From assembly GCA_031771865.1 (NCBI GenBank), contig JASISA010000025.1:3472001-3536000 (forward strand): a DNA stretch of 64,000 nt. Reading direction: 5' to 3'. Source of the DNA: Nothophaeocryptopus gaeumannii (lineage: Eukaryota; Ascomycota; Dothideomycetes; Mycosphaerellales; Mycosphaerellaceae). The translations under genes were made by a program, and so were the position numbers. The notes below the pieces were generated by a model. It was not told the origin of the DNA and searched no databases. It worked only from the letters and a program-made list of their open reading frames with translations. Below are positions 12,709 to 23,854 of this stretch, piece after piece. Each line of letters opens with the position of its first letter. Position 1 is the first letter of the stretch.

Positions 12709-13365
12709 ACGGTCCTGAGGATAATTGTAGAGCGATGGTAACGGATTGGAAGATCGCTTGACAAGTCCAATGGACGCACAGTGCCAGAGCACGTTTTCTT
12801 CCTGTCATTGATAAGACTGCCAACGCATAATGGCTCCTCCAAGTGTTCTTCATACGTGTGCGGCGCAGTTACAACTCTCCCAATTCCCAAGTCTCCAACT
12901 AGTTGCGTGAGAGGTCCTCTGAACATGTTCATCTCAAAATAACCGGACGACTTGCACAAAACCGCTAGATAGAAGTTCGAGATCTTGAAAAACAACAATG
13001 ATGATCTACTGAAGCTCTAATATGGTAGTCTAGCATAACCGAGATATCGAAACTTGACTTTCAGGACTTCTTCTCGTGCGAGAAAAGTGATGCATTTCGA
13101 ATTCGTTGCACGGGCCAGGAGATGTGGGACAACCGCTGGGCAGCTCGAAACAAGGGTCTTGGAAGTGGCCGAGAGGCCGCTAGCGAATTCGAAATGACGT
13201 TGGCTGGCCTAGCAACGTAAATGCTTCCAGCCATCTTTTTTGGCGGAGAGCTCGACTTCATGGAAGATTGCGACAGTGAAGAAGAAGAAGAAGAGTTTTA
13301 CAGCCCAGCGTGCGACGGCGCAATCGCCGAACTCCATCCATCTTCGGCTTCTTCCCTTACATCAA
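12709..13365. other. Intergenic region with a 13-bp inverted repeat
   Basis: No gene is firmly supported. A perfect 13-bp inverted repeat (CATTTCGAATTCG at 13093-13105, and its complement at 13184-13196) brackets about 78 bases. A minus-strand ATG frame of 66 codons (13061-13261) covers this block and is rich in Arg and Ser with no acidic residues until its end, like a mitochondrial presequence. Nothing follows it, so I do not call it a gene. Confidence 0.4.
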
Positions 13366-14583
13366 ATGCAACGAGGACGATATCGCGGTCGAGGCGGCGG
13401 CGGCAGATATTCAAGAGGAGGAGGACAGGATGGGGGACAGTCGACGAGACTGAAGGGGATGTTCGCAGACGGAATATGGCATTGCAATTGCGCACCGAGA
13501 TTACCTGCAGAGCACTTCAAGGTGAAGAAGGAGGGGAAGAATCAAGGGAGATGGTTCTATACGTGCCAGATGAAGGAGCCGGATAGATGCGATTTCTTCC
13601 TTTGGGATGAGGATGCGAAACCAAGAGAGGCGGCAGCGGTTATGAGTAATAGTAGGAATGAACCTCGACCGGCGGATGTGCAGGAAGGGTGGAATGCTGG
13701 ACGAAGTGCTTCTGGACGAGTGCACTTTACAGACTCAACGAAACGAGATGAGACGCCAACGCCGACACCTTCTCCTGTCGCGACTTCAGCGAATGTTGGC
13801 ATGAAGCGCAATGCTCAGAGTGCAGGCTTGACTGACGAGGACGATGATGAAGTGTTCTCATTGAGCAATAAGGAAGAGGAGGAGCTGGCAAGAGCAGCAG
13901 ACGCATCCGTTTTCGAAACACCTCATAAAGCACAGAAGACAGGCGTTTACGCAACACCCATCACAACAGGAAGACGGAGTCCGCGGAAACTGCCATGGCT
14001 TTCAGAAGAAGGCAATGCTGCTCCCTCCACACCCGCGACGACGAGGAAGTCCGTCAGCGACTACTTTACCTCTCCTCAAAAGACACCTTCCAAATCCACC
14101 GCCGAGGCGAGCGTCACGTCCTCCGCGGATTCCGCATACGCACAATTCGCACAACCTCCAGAGACACCTCATTCCCCCCCACCAGGAGCCATCAACCCAC
14201 CGGACTCCCCCTCCCCATCCTCCCGCTACAAAGACGCCCTCCACAACCCAGCCGACTCCTCCTCCACCCTCACCTCCGAAGTCCTATCATGTCTCTCCGA
14301 CACAAACCTCCCGCCCCACAAGATCCACGCTCTCCGAAGTATTTTATCGAAACACGATCTGCGTAGTCAGGGCGTCGTGAAAGGACGAGATATTTCTCGG
14401 TTGGCGAATAAAGCGAAAGAGGCGAAGATTGTAGAGTTGCAGGCGAGGATTGCGAGTTTGGAGGCGGAGAGGGAGGTTGATAGGGGGATTATTGGGAAGT
14501 TGAGGTGGGAGAGGGAGAATGGGAGAGTATGGGAGGGGGAGGGGGAGGTGGAGGTGGATGGGGAGACGGATGATGAGTTGTAA
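13366..14583 (+). CDS. GRF zinc-finger protein with C-terminal coiled coil
   Basis: Single exon, 405 residues from ATG 13366. The protein opens with an RGG-type segment (RGRYRGRGGGGRYSRGGG). A GRF zinc finger follows at about residues 38-85 (WHCNCAPRLPAE, then GRWFYTCQ and DRCDFFLWDED), with the Cys/His ligands and the Gly-Arg-Trp-Phe core that names the family. The middle is Ser/Thr/Pro-rich. The last 70 residues form a likely coiled coil (ANKAKEAKIVELQARIASLE) ending in an acidic tail. GRF fingers bind single-stranded DNA or RNA in APE2, TOP3A and NEIL3. The RGG segment suggests nucleic-acid binding here, but the cellular role is unknown. Earlier in-frame sequence to 13240 has no ATG. Confidence 0.85.
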   Translation: MQRGRYRGRGGGGRYSRGGGQDGGQSTRLKGMFADGIWHCNCAPRLPAEHFKVKKEGKNQGRWFYTCQMKEPDRCDFFLWDEDAKPREAAAVMSNSRNEPRPADVQEGWNAGRSASGRVHFTDSTKRDETPTPTPSPVATSANVGMKRNAQSAGLTDEDDDEVFSLSNKEEEELARAADASVFETPHKAQKTGVYATPITTGRRSPRKLPWLSEEGNAAPSTPATTRKSVSDYFTSPQKTPSKSTAEASVTSSADSAYAQFAQPPETPHSPPPGAINPPDSPSPSSRYKDALHNPADSSSTLTSEVLSCLSDTNLPPHKIHALRSILSKHDLRSQGVVKGRDISRLANKAKEAKIVELQARIASLEAEREVDRGIIGKLRWERENGRVWEGEGEVEVDGETDDEL

Positions 14584-15256
14584 CCGGAAAGGAGAGGAGG
14601 ATGGATGAGATTTGAAAGTTGGGGAGAATGTGGTGGAGTTCTTTGGTTTTGGATTTATTAAGCTTGGTTTGAAAAGCGACAAGCGTGAGATACCCCCCTT
14701 TGAGATGGCGAATGAGCAAATTATGTTTTCGAAGCCGAAGCATCATGCTTTCTGATCTTTTCAGCCTTCACATTTTCCGAGCTGTCCTTGTGAGCAGATA
14801 TCAGGTAAGGCTCGGTGAGAAGGTGTGGTGAGTACGAGTAGCATCTGGATGGAAATCACTACGAGGCAGAAGTGGATGGCGACAGAATTTAAGAATGAAC
14901 TGATAATTGTATACAAGCGGCATCTTTCAAAGGCCGTAGATACAATAATGTAGTATAAGTGTAGCATAATAAACCGAACCTCAACCCAACATGAATACAC
15001 ACATATGTAGATACAAACATGACGGCCGAGTTGCTTCATCGCAAACTCTCAAAGGCGCATCGAGGATATCTCTCCCACCGAAAAAAAGACCACACAAAAG
15101 CACACAAGTGCAACCCCGCCTGACTAATTCCACAGCATCCGTCAACAATATCCCAAAACGCCAAGTCCAATTGATACCTCTCTGTACAGCACTCGACCCT
15201 TTTTATGACACAGTACAAAAAAGCCCCCTCTCTTTCTTTCAACGTCGAAAAAAAAA
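14584..15256. other. Convergent 3' intergenic region
   Basis: This lies between the 3' ends of the GRF gene (+) and the C2H2 gene (-). It is AT-rich around 14900-15000 and A-rich near 15080-15260, consistent with two 3' UTRs. No gene is seen. Confidence 0.5.
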
Positions 15257-17619
15257 TCAGAACAAACACCCATTTGCCATCATGCCATCCGATATTCCTG
15301 TGTTGTACATTCCCTGCTGACCCACTGCATCTCCCATCGCCATGCCGAAGGACTGCTGCTGCTGTTGCGTCGAAATCGTCTGCTCCAAATCCGTGGGCGG
15401 CCAATGGATTGTGGCGGCGGAGTCTATGGGTGTTGGGTAGCCCATGTTGAAGTCCGCCGTCATGGTAGGGTCCACGGTCAAGGTGGAGTGGTCCGGGTAG
15501 GTAGTGAGACCCAGATTTTGAGCAATGAGGATGTCTTGCTGATGCTGATGCTGATGATTATGATGCTGTTGCTGATACGATGGCTGTTGCAGTTGTGGCT
15601 GCTGCTGGTGTTGTGTGAGCGCAGCATACTCGGCGTTCAATGTCAGGTCGAGCTCATCAGTACCAGCACCCTTCATGTTGTCGTTGCCAAATACCTCCGT
15701 TTCGCTCTCATCCCCGTCAAGACCAAAGGCTTGCTGCGAGGAGACCTCGATCTCCTTCAGCCAGCCGGTGGCTTTCAACCAGTCGATAGGAGGCCAGTCG
15801 CCACCAGCCTTGCCAGCTCTGCTTTCGCGCTCCTCGCCACGAGCTTTCCTGCCCCGCTTGCGAGGACAGAAATGAGCTCTCCTGAGGTGTGCGGCAGCGT
15901 TGTAGTACACGTTGTACTGTTTTTGTTGTTTACCTACACGAATGTGTCAGCCACATGGCGGAAAGGGGAGGAGATAAGGTGAGTAGCCAGCGCGAGTCTT
16001 GGCAATGTTCTTGTTGGGATAGATACCAGAAGCCAGAGATTGAGCGCCGACATGTCATTCCTGAGAATGTGACCTACACTGCTTGCAGATGCCGAGTGGC
16101 TTTGCCGGCCACCACTCGGTACGGGTTGTCGGCTCCGTACAGATCCAGACCTTGCGACACTCAGCGTGAGCGCGGTCCCAATGTCGTCGAAGTTCGTGTT
16201 CGCCGCGAAAGCCACCGGGAAACTCACTGCACATATTGCAGTAAAGTTTAGGATGTTGTGGTCGAACGTAAGGAGCCTTCGTAATAGCTTCCTTTCGCTT
16301 GATTGAGTCTGATGAGTCTAAGATCAGTCGCGACGACTTGGCCTCCGATGTCGATGAGGCAGTCGGGCCTTCGGGCAAGCTTTTGGGTGCGATGGACTGC
16401 CTGCCGTTCTCGATGTGTTTGCGTCGTCGTTCAGAAGATTTTACCTCAGATGATGAGTTGCTGGCGATACTTTGCTCTGATGCTGTGCGCTCCATATCCT
16501 GCCCATTGGCAGACGATAGCGCTGTTTCATGAGCAGGCTGTTGACCAACAGCAGCAGCAGAAGAAAGATCTTGACCAACAAAAGAAAAGTCCGTACCAAT
16601 TAAGCCATAGCCCACATTGCTCAGCAAGTGCGAGGCACTACCATCATCAATGAAGCCGATAGTAGGCTGACTACTAACAGCTGGCTTCTCTGTTGCACAC
16701 GATACGAAAGAAACACCATCAATATCATCAACGGGAAAGAGATCAGAGGCAGTGGAGAAGGAAGACTCAACGCGCATCATGTCGAAAGCATCAATCACCG
16801 ACGCGCTGGTCACACTACTCTGTCTGCTCATCGACTCACTTGACGTGAGTGACGATGGCGGTGACAGGTGGGCCGAGTTACTCGTACTTGGCGACACGTA
16901 ATGTGCCGAAGGCACGCACAGATTTGAGGCAAACGAGGGCTGACGAGAGGACTGCTGACTGCAAGCGTCTAAGCTGTCGACTCTCTGCCTCTTTGCGGCA
17001 AATTGCACTGCTTCAGGTTGGAAGTCGCTCGAGAGCTTTGAGCAATAGTCGGCGGGTTCATACACTTGAACGTCGTCGACGTGAGGGTGAGGATGTTGAG
17101 GTTGAGAGTGAGTCGATGTCGTCGGCCAGGGTGTCGTCGCGCGGTAGGTGTAGCTGGCGGAGTAGTCCATGTCGACTTGCTGAAAGTGCCGCTTGCCGTT
17201 GCTGTTGCTTGGGTACATGGGCTGGCTGGAGGTCGGTGCTGAGTGGTAGCCGCCATATACGCCTACCGCCAGTGAAGTCGTTCGTGCCATGGCCGGAGCG
17301 TCGTGTCGATGACTGCTGTTGAGGTTGCCGTCCGGTCGTCTCGTGTCCTGCGATGATCAGTCAAAGAGGCCAGTGCGCCAGTCACCAAGATAGAGTTTCC
17401 TACAAGAGGCCCGACATTCGCGTTGCCCGCGCGTAACAGATGATCCGCCGTCGCGGCCAGATCCTTTTGGACGCTGCGGGGGGTCGAAGCGGAGGTGCCG
17501 TTCGCCTTGTGCGGCCAGGCGTCCAGATGCCCCACGGGCCAAGCCGCGTGTGCCGTCGTGAAGAGTTGTTGAGAGTCGTTATTCATCGAGTTGCCGCCAC
17601 CACCAGAGTAGTAAGACAT
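15257..17619 (-). CDS. C2H2-type transcription-regulator-like protein with Gln/His-rich tail
   Basis: Three exons on the minus strand, 17404-17619, 16078-17347 and 15257-15933, give 720 residues. The first 320 residues are Ser-rich and disordered. Near residues 390-450 lies a zinc-binding block: LYCNMCSEFPGGFRGEHEL with RRHWDRAH, then a Trp-rich link and GICKQC. It continues in exon 3 with YNVYYNAAAHLRRAHFCPRKRG, a second finger common in Pezizomycotina regulators. The 144-nt second intron (GTAGGT/TAG) splits the TGT codon of GICKQC and restores the finger. The 56-nt first intron (GTAGGA/GCAG) joins MSYYSGGGG... to the main frame in phase. The C-terminus is low-complexity, with Gln and His runs at 15530-15610. 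A nuclear DNA-binding role is inferred; no target is visible. An alternative start at 17290 would drop the first exon. Confidence 0.83.
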
Positions 17620-18899
17620 GTCTGGGTCAGTGTCTCTGAGTGTGAAGCTACCACGGCTGAGTACCTGTGGCTATGAGTGACAGAGTGCAGTGTGCAGTGT
17701 ACAGTGCTTTGCGTTGTTGCGCTATGGTCGAGAGTGTACTGCAAGATTGGCGATGCTGCCAATGGGTGCGTGCGTGCGTGCGTTTGTGCGTGCGTGTGGA
17801 GTGCTTGAGATCAGCAGAGTGAGAGTGAGGCGAGCAGTGGAAGTTGAAAGCGTGGGCGAAGATCGATGGGTCTTACTCCGTATTATACCGCCGATGAGCT
17901 GGCAGTGGACTAGGTGGACTAGTTCTACTGGACTTGGCGTGACGGGAACAGGACTGCAACGACGTGCAGGAAAGAAGGCAAACCCATGTCCGGAGGCTTC
18001 ACCAGGCTCACCAGCGCGCTTCTTGCCATTGTGAGGCTACGAATCAGAGCTGCGGGGGAAGTGCGCCCGAGGCCGGCGTGCACCTTCTTTGCGAAGCCAT
18101 CTCTGCGGAATCCTGCGCCTCGGAACAAGATCATCTTGCCATTCGCTCGATCTCGACCAGCACTCCTGGAGCTCCCGCGGCGCCTGTAACAAGTAACAAT
18201 CTGCCTGCGTGAGTCCAGCCCAGCACCGTGACGGCACCGACGACCACTTGCACCGACGACGACTTGCTCCAACAAAGTCTCACAGCTGCGTCAGCTTGGA
18301 GGCATCCCGAATATTATGTGTGCTACCGGTACGAGCAGGAAGGTCGTGCAAGGTCGGTCCCAGGTCCAAGGTCCAAGGCAAGCAGCGCCATCTACATCAT
18401 CACGAGCACGCTTCTGTTACACGACGACGACGGCGACGACGACGACACCATGCAGCATGATCGATACGGCTCTGATATGAAGCCGGTGTCGCTGAGTGCG
18501 GAAATTGCACTAAATTGGCCGGACCAAGTGTACGCTCAAAAATGCGAGTCAGGACGTCGGTGAAGCCGCGATGTACATCATGTCTCCCCTGCCTAGAACG
18601 TTCTTGGGAAGAACCGACATCTCAAAGCACGTCGGTGACGGTGGCCCTCGCTTGACTTCAGCGTCCCTCTGGCGCAAAAATAGCCGGCTCCTGGAATCTC
18701 ATCTCGTTCGCATCTTGATCCGGTATCTAGATTTCACCTTCCGGACAGGGGACCTCTCCAACGCCTGCTCCCAGGTCGTGTCAATCGAGGACGGAATGGA
18801 CTGGGAATCGCGGCCATCATTACGAAGAACCGTCTCCAGACATCACATAATGAAGAACTATGAACAGAATGATGAACAATGATATTATTATCATTGAGT
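17620..18899. other. Intergenic region with GTGC and CGA microsatellites
   Basis: No supported gene. This is the upstream region of the C2H2 gene and the 3' flank of the next minus-strand gene. A (GTGC)n tract with one interruption lies at 17765-17799 and a CGA-type triplet tract at about 18421-18448. A few 60-116-codon frames on both strands overlap and show no motif. Confidence 0.5.
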
Positions 18900-21377
18900 C
18901 TACAACACTGTACTCGCAGTTGCAACTGCCCGCCGAAACTTGGATATTGGATTCCTAGTCTTGCGCGTAGAGAGACCACCCTTCTTCTTTGGTGCGGCAG
19001 CTGGGGCAACCCAAGATGAGCCAGCGTCCAACTCGGCCACATCATCAGCCCACTCAAAGCCTTGAGTACCGGTCCCGCCTGAGCCACTGTGTATGCTCCC
19101 GCTACTACTCCCGGCGTGATCAACCCAGCTGCTGCTTCGATCGCTCTTCGCCCTGGAACTGGCCGTGCGCGGTGATGGCGCAAGCGTAGCATCCAGCATG
19201 CTTTCTTCTGGAGCTGGCAGAAGCGGCAGACTAGGAGTACTTCCTTCGAGTTTGCCAACGGTGAGCGACTCCTTCCGCGTCGAGAAATCGATGGAAACCG
19301 AGCCGGCCGAACTACGAGACAGTCGAGCAATGCCTTTGTGCCTCAGCATCTCTTCTGTCTCCACTGGAGGGAGATTGACCACAGGAATCGGCCGAGGTTT
19401 GGCGCCCATATCAAGGACTTCCTTCGCCACCACCACCTCGACAGGAGTGGCCGATTCCATTGGTGGTGTGCTGAAACGCTCAGTCTCATTCTCCACCTCG
19501 TAAATGTCCTCCAAGGTATCGACAGCAATGATCGAGAGATGATCGCCGTCGATATTCCCAAGGTCGAAGTCATAGTCGTCGAAGAAGTCGCAAATTTCAT
19601 CAACAACCGCATCGTCGCTTCGTCTTCTGGGAATGGCCAGCGCATGTTGATAGACATGGTCGACTGCTTCTTGGAAAGGATCCAGACTCGCCACCGAGTT
19701 CTTTCGAGGCATAATCGCTGGTTTTGGCAACTTGATGGGCCCGTGCAAGTATATTGAGGGCTTCCACGCTGTGAGCTCTGGTGGTGTCACGGTCACGACA
19801 GATCCTCCTCGAAGATGTATCTGCGTCGCCACCGGTGTACTCACACCTGAAGGAGGAAGCGAATTCTCGTTCGTCGTTGAATCCTCGGGAATGGCCGCGA
19901 GGCCTTTGCTGGACGATGCGTCTGACTCGCGTTTGAACGGACTCCTGTCTGCGTTGGCATCACTCCCCGAGATTGACGACAGAGGACTCCGCTGTATGCC
20001 GCCTGACTTCCGGTTTCTCGTTCTGGTCCTCGGAGATGTTGGCAAAAAGAGCTCTGTTGGCGAAGTCAGCGTCGTCTCTGGCGTCCGAGGTAAGTCCTTG
20101 TCTATGAAGCTCAGTCGTGGTGGCAGAGTGACACGGTACAATGCCGACTCTCGTGACTTGTTGAACAAAGGCTGCTTGCCGTATATGAGCTCCTCGACGG
20201 GAAAGAAGCCGCCGTCCACCAGCATACTCATTGTCTCGCCTTTTCTCTTTCGCCTACCTCTGGTCTGCCCGTCAGGCGGGGTAAAAGGTCTCGATGACTT
20301 TGCCACACCGTGTGGTCTCTTGCTCATTCGGTCCAAGTCATCGATATCCAGGAGCGCTGCGCGTATGCTCGCCGCAGTCGCCAGATGACCCTTCTTGCCG
20401 GCGCGTGTCGCACCGTCCAACGATCGAACCGATGGCGCCTTTTTGCTCGAACGGCCGAAATTGCGAAGGCCGGACTTGCCGCTGCGCGCAGTCCTGATTG
20501 ATCCGGAACTTGACTTGCGATTGAAAGACGGTGGTGCGGTCGCAGATCGGATCATGGTCGGCGTAACAGCTTCAATTGCTGCCGACCTCCCTCGTGACGA
20601 CGCCGTCGAGCCTGAGTCTTTGCGACTATGTACTGCTCTACCCCTCGACCATTCGACCGCACTCTCGACGGATGCCTCGGAGCGCGAGGACACCGACATT
20701 GGTGATGCTCGCGCAGATACAATCGGGTTTGGAGAGTTGGACCTTTGCACTGCTGCCCTCTTTGTTTCCAACTGCGTCGTACCGAACTGTGATTGTGAGA
20801 ACAGTGGCTGTATTCTCAACGGCTGCTGTGGCTCTGGTTGCAAGATGGAAAGCACTTGTCTCAGAGGTGACTTCTCTGGCACTGGAGGTGCTGGGCTTGC
20901 AGAGCGCTCGCTGCGACTCGCGACAGGTCTTGATACCTTTGGAGCAGCCCCAACCGGTGATGGTAGGAAGAGCTCGCTCGCTGGACGCGGTGATCGCTTC
21001 GGTGGCACGGGCGCTCGTCTCGGCTGTTCTCCGAATGGTGGCAGAAATGATGGTGTGCCCGGAGTTCCTGGTATCGGCGGAGGCCTTCCCCAAGGTTGTT
21101 CAGGACGTGATGGCCCATCTCTTCGTTGGTGTGGTATCTGCGGTGGAGGCGTCGCGGGCGGAGGTGATGGAGGCGGCACGAAGTCCAACCGAGGGTATCG
21201 GGAGTTCTTCTTTGCTGACATGGTGTTCTGCGCAACGCTTGACCCGACTCTTCTTTCCAGTCTGGGTCTTTCAATGGGACTTTTCCACAACCGCGCTCGA
21301 CTGTTGGCTCGATGCGCAGCGCTCCTCTTCTCTGCTTCAGACTTCGAGTAGGTCTCTGGAGGTGGAGGCACGAACAT
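18900..21377 (-). CDS. Large Pro/Ser-rich disordered protein of unknown function
   Basis: A single open frame of 825 residues from an ATG at 21377. The N-terminus is Pro-rich and basic (FVPPPPETYSKSEAEKRSAA; later PPPSPPPATPPPQ). It is followed by long Ser/Arg-rich stretches with many potential SP/TP phosphorylation sites. The most ordered segments are ATAASIRAALLDIDDLDRM and GFFPVEELIYGKQPLFNKS in the centre, and ICDFFDDYDFDLGNIDGDHL around residues 585-605. The C-terminus is basic (RKTRNPISKFRRAV). There is no recognisable domain, signal peptide or membrane segment. Long open frames also exist on the opposite strand at this locus, but they look like a by-product of the GC-rich codon pattern. 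It may have upstream exons that I cannot see. Function unknown. Confidence 0.72.
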   Translation of the reverse strand: MFVPPPPETYSKSEAEKRSAAHRANSRARLWKSPIERPRLERRVGSSVAQNTMSAKKNSRYPRLDFVPPPSPPPATPPPQIPHQRRDGPSRPEQPWGRPPPIPGTPGTPSFLPPFGEQPRRAPVPPKRSPRPASELFLPSPVGAAPKVSRPVASRSERSASPAPPVPEKSPLRQVLSILQPEPQQPLRIQPLFSQSQFGTTQLETKRAAVQRSNSPNPIVSARASPMSVSSRSEASVESAVEWSRGRAVHSRKDSGSTASSRGRSAAIEAVTPTMIRSATAPPSFNRKSSSGSIRTARSGKSGLRNFGRSSKKAPSVRSLDGATRAGKKGHLATAASIRAALLDIDDLDRMSKRPHGVAKSSRPFTPPDGQTRGRRKRKGETMSMLVDGGFFPVEELIYGKQPLFNKSRESALYRVTLPPRLSFIDKDLPRTPETTLTSPTELFLPTSPRTRTRNRKSGGIQRSPLSSISGSDANADRSPFKRESDASSSKGLAAIPEDSTTNENSLPPSGVSTPVATQIHLRGGSVVTVTPPELTAWKPSIYLHGPIKLPKPAIMPRKNSVASLDPFQEAVDHVYQHALAIPRRRSDDAVVDEICDFFDDYDFDLGNIDGDHLSIIAVDTLEDIYEVENETERFSTPPMESATPVEVVVAKEVLDMGAKPRPIPVVNLPPVETEEMLRHKGIARLSRSSAGSVSIDFSTRKESLTVGKLEGSTPSLPLLPAPEESMLDATLAPSPRTASSRAKSDRSSSWVDHAGSSSGSIHSGSGGTGTQGFEWADDVAELDAGSSWVAPAAAPKKKGGLSTRKTRNPISKFRRAVATASTVL

Positions 21378-21485
21378 GTTGCTCGCGACAAGTTACTCTC
21401 CGGAGCTCAATGAGTTCTCGATGTTCTTTTTGCGGCAGCGCAGGCAAATTCATGGTTGGGGCGAGATTGGCGCTGATGTCTTTCT

Positions 21486-22223
21486 TTGTCCCTCTTCCTC
21501 CGGCAAGCTTTCGTGAGGTACAAAGGCAGCATACCTCTCTTGCCACGCAAAATGTTGGGCCAAGCATTCCAGAGGAAGTACAACCGGATCCGGGCTGGAT
21601 ATCCCGAACACCCACGATATCTTTCGTGCCGCCTTGGGGATGGGATGCCACGCGTTCCCAATGGAGAGGATCCGGATTTTTACGGTATATCTGTGACTGG
21701 GTTAGAGCTGACGGACTTGGAGCTACAGTCTTATGTCACGGAGGAGCGCCTGTTTTGAGCTGTGAGCGACGCCGACGTATCGGCACGATGTGCGACCACA
21801 CTGACGAGGAACGCCGAAACGCTGCGGACGAGTGAGGTCTTTCGGCCTTTCAACGCAGTAATACACTCAGCAGAAGGCGTTCCAGAAAAGCAACACTCGG
21901 CAGCGCAACTTCTGGTACCGACGTCCACTGGAGAGGAGACACGTGTGGCTTCAATCAAGTCATCCCACGGCTTGGAAATCGATGACACTGTACCTGTCAT
22001 CCGCGTAGAGATGCTTCAGATAGGTAAGTTGGTGGCTGCCTGGCCTCGTGATTCAGCTTGTTGTCTCTCCCATTTTCTTCCAGCACCAGACAGAAAGTTG
22101 GGGCTTGAGTACACAGATCTCGCCGTCCTTTCTGAATATGCAAAGAAAATCCTGTGCAAGAACGTAAGATTCATTTACAGAACCATCAGGCCCACAGGAA
22201 AGCCTCCCCAACACGAGGCCTAA
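21486..22223 (+). other. Possible decayed or unrecognised gene: one frame, one internal stop, one good intron
   Basis: One reading frame stays open over this stretch apart from a single TGA at 21756-21758. The part before it (GQAFQRKYNRIRAGYPEHPRY onwards) has plausible coding composition. The part after it contains a textbook intron at 22024-22083 (GTAAGT ... TTCTTCCAG, 60 nt), joining VEMLQI to APDRKLGLEYTDLAVL and ending at TAA 22221-22223. An alternative is a 44-nt intron at about 21684-21727 that skips the TGA by changing frame. There is no clear start codon and I recognise no family. It could be a real spliced gene with missing 5' exons, a pseudogene, or chance. Confidence 0.3.
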
Positions 22224-23854
22224 CCCACACCCACAATGGCCTGAGCTCAGGCGAAGAGGTTCACAGGGTCAAGAACACATGATGTTACATATTCTGACGC
22301 TTCGTGGAGAACATCATTGACACTACTCTCGACAACGCTGGTAGTAATAATACAGCACGACAATTCAGCTATCGATTACACGACCAGTTGTTTGAACGTG
22401 GAGATGGTGAGGTAACAGAAGTTGGAAGTAGCCAAAAGTATACCGCGCCATCCACTGTCAGTTTCGCACTCGCATTCAAATTCTTATCGAACGTACTCGC
22501 TTCATCCATCGTCTCGACATTCGGCACACTTGATCATGTATGATACCAACTGCGAATCGACAATCGTTGGGTCTGGATCCAGGCCACTACTTGCCAATGT
22601 GGATGCCACGGCGGCTGCCAACAGATCCTGTATTTTACCTGCTATACCCACCATCCGTCCTGACCATGGTATACGCTCTGCGTATCAGCCGCGCTAAGTC
22701 GGCATCGATCTTGTCGTGAAATACAACGTCGACCAAACTCCCAAAGGCTAGTCTCTATTCGCCTTTCCCTACGACCTCTAAGGGGGTATGTGGCGATTGA
22801 GGATAGCTTTCACATCCTCCCAATTTTAAAGACACGACGATGAAACCGCTCTCAGTACTAATAGTCACAATAATACAGCGTTGGGATTGCGAGGTCGAGA
22901 ACGTGGTACTCTGTCTTAGAACTGAGGCAAGGCGGCTCCTTCAGGAAGTTCTTGTCTAGCTGCATTACAGTAACGAATGTGAACGATTCCTTTAGTCCAA
23001 CTCTTATATCCATATTGCTCTTTACCTGCTCAGCTTGAGGCAGAAGTCGTGACTAGTAAGTGGAGCGCGGTGGAACTGCGAGGATGAATTCAATAAGCCA
23101 CGCGCAATATGAACCCATACTAACTTAAAGCTACTTATTCTAGATTAGTGCCGCGACTCCAATATTAGGGGCGTACTACGTTGCTTAAAGTCCGAGAGGG
23201 TGAAGTTGAAAAGATTTATGTAAGGGAAAAGGCACCGGGAAGGTTGACGAGTAGCTTGTACTACTCTTAATACTACAATCCTAGAACTTTACAACGAGTA
23301 GGAAACTACTACGCAGTATGTTGCTTGAAGTCTGAGATGACCCAGTTACAGAGACTAACTATACGCCTTGGAATAGTACTACGGATTCGAATCGGAAGAC
23401 CTAGCACGTTAAGTAATCAAGATTGGAGACGACTAGTTCGAGGCGGCTGACTCAGGCAATTAGTATGTGGAAACTGCCCTATCTCGGCTTCCTAGACATG
23501 TCTACGGGTTTTTTTTTTCGTGCCTTGGGCACGACAGCTATGCGAAGCGCAGCGTATAGACCGTCGGGGGTATGCTTGCTATATCCCCTTCGTAGTGGCA
23601 AAGTGGGTTGAGAGAACTTTTGATCTTGGCATATTTCAACATTATCATAGCGAGCAACTTAGCTAATACCATTGAAATGCATATCGCACATCCAAACGAG
23701 TCGTTCGATAGCCTAAAATCATTCATCCAGTTGTGCATCATCCTATCATCCAATTCAGCGTCTGCTCTCCAAGTAACGATGCTCTTTCTAAACGCAGTAT
23801 CGGTACAGCCGTACCCATTCAACCAAGGGATCCATTCCAAGCCTTCGCAACCGA
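22224..23854. other. AT/TpA-rich, gene-free, apparently decayed stretch
   Basis: No coding signal. From about 22750 to 23500 the sequence is unusually rich in TA, CTA and TAG, and frames are broken by stops on both strands, unlike the flanks. Two related segments, near 23170-23200 and 23305-23340, share a core resembling GTTGCTTRAAGTCYGAGA and differ mainly by transitions. This is what repeat-induced point mutation (RIP) of an old transposable element would leave, but I cannot identify the element. A T9 run followed by a 7-bp hairpin (TCGTGCC/GGCACGA) lies at 23510-23540. Confidence 0.45.

Noticed and set aside
17765..17799. Possible CRISPR-like or structured repeat (GTGC tract)
   Set aside because: It is a simple tetranucleotide microsatellite without spacers.
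20395..21835. Long + strand open frames (over 300 and 400 codons) opposite the disordered protein gene
   Set aside because: They are antisense shadows: the minus frame is longer, starts at an ATG and has ordered islands, while the plus frames overlap each other and have no motif.
23500..23545. T-run plus hairpin resembling an intrinsic terminator
   Set aside because: Rho-independent terminators are bacterial, and the order (T-run before hairpin on the + strand) and nuclear fungal context do not fit.
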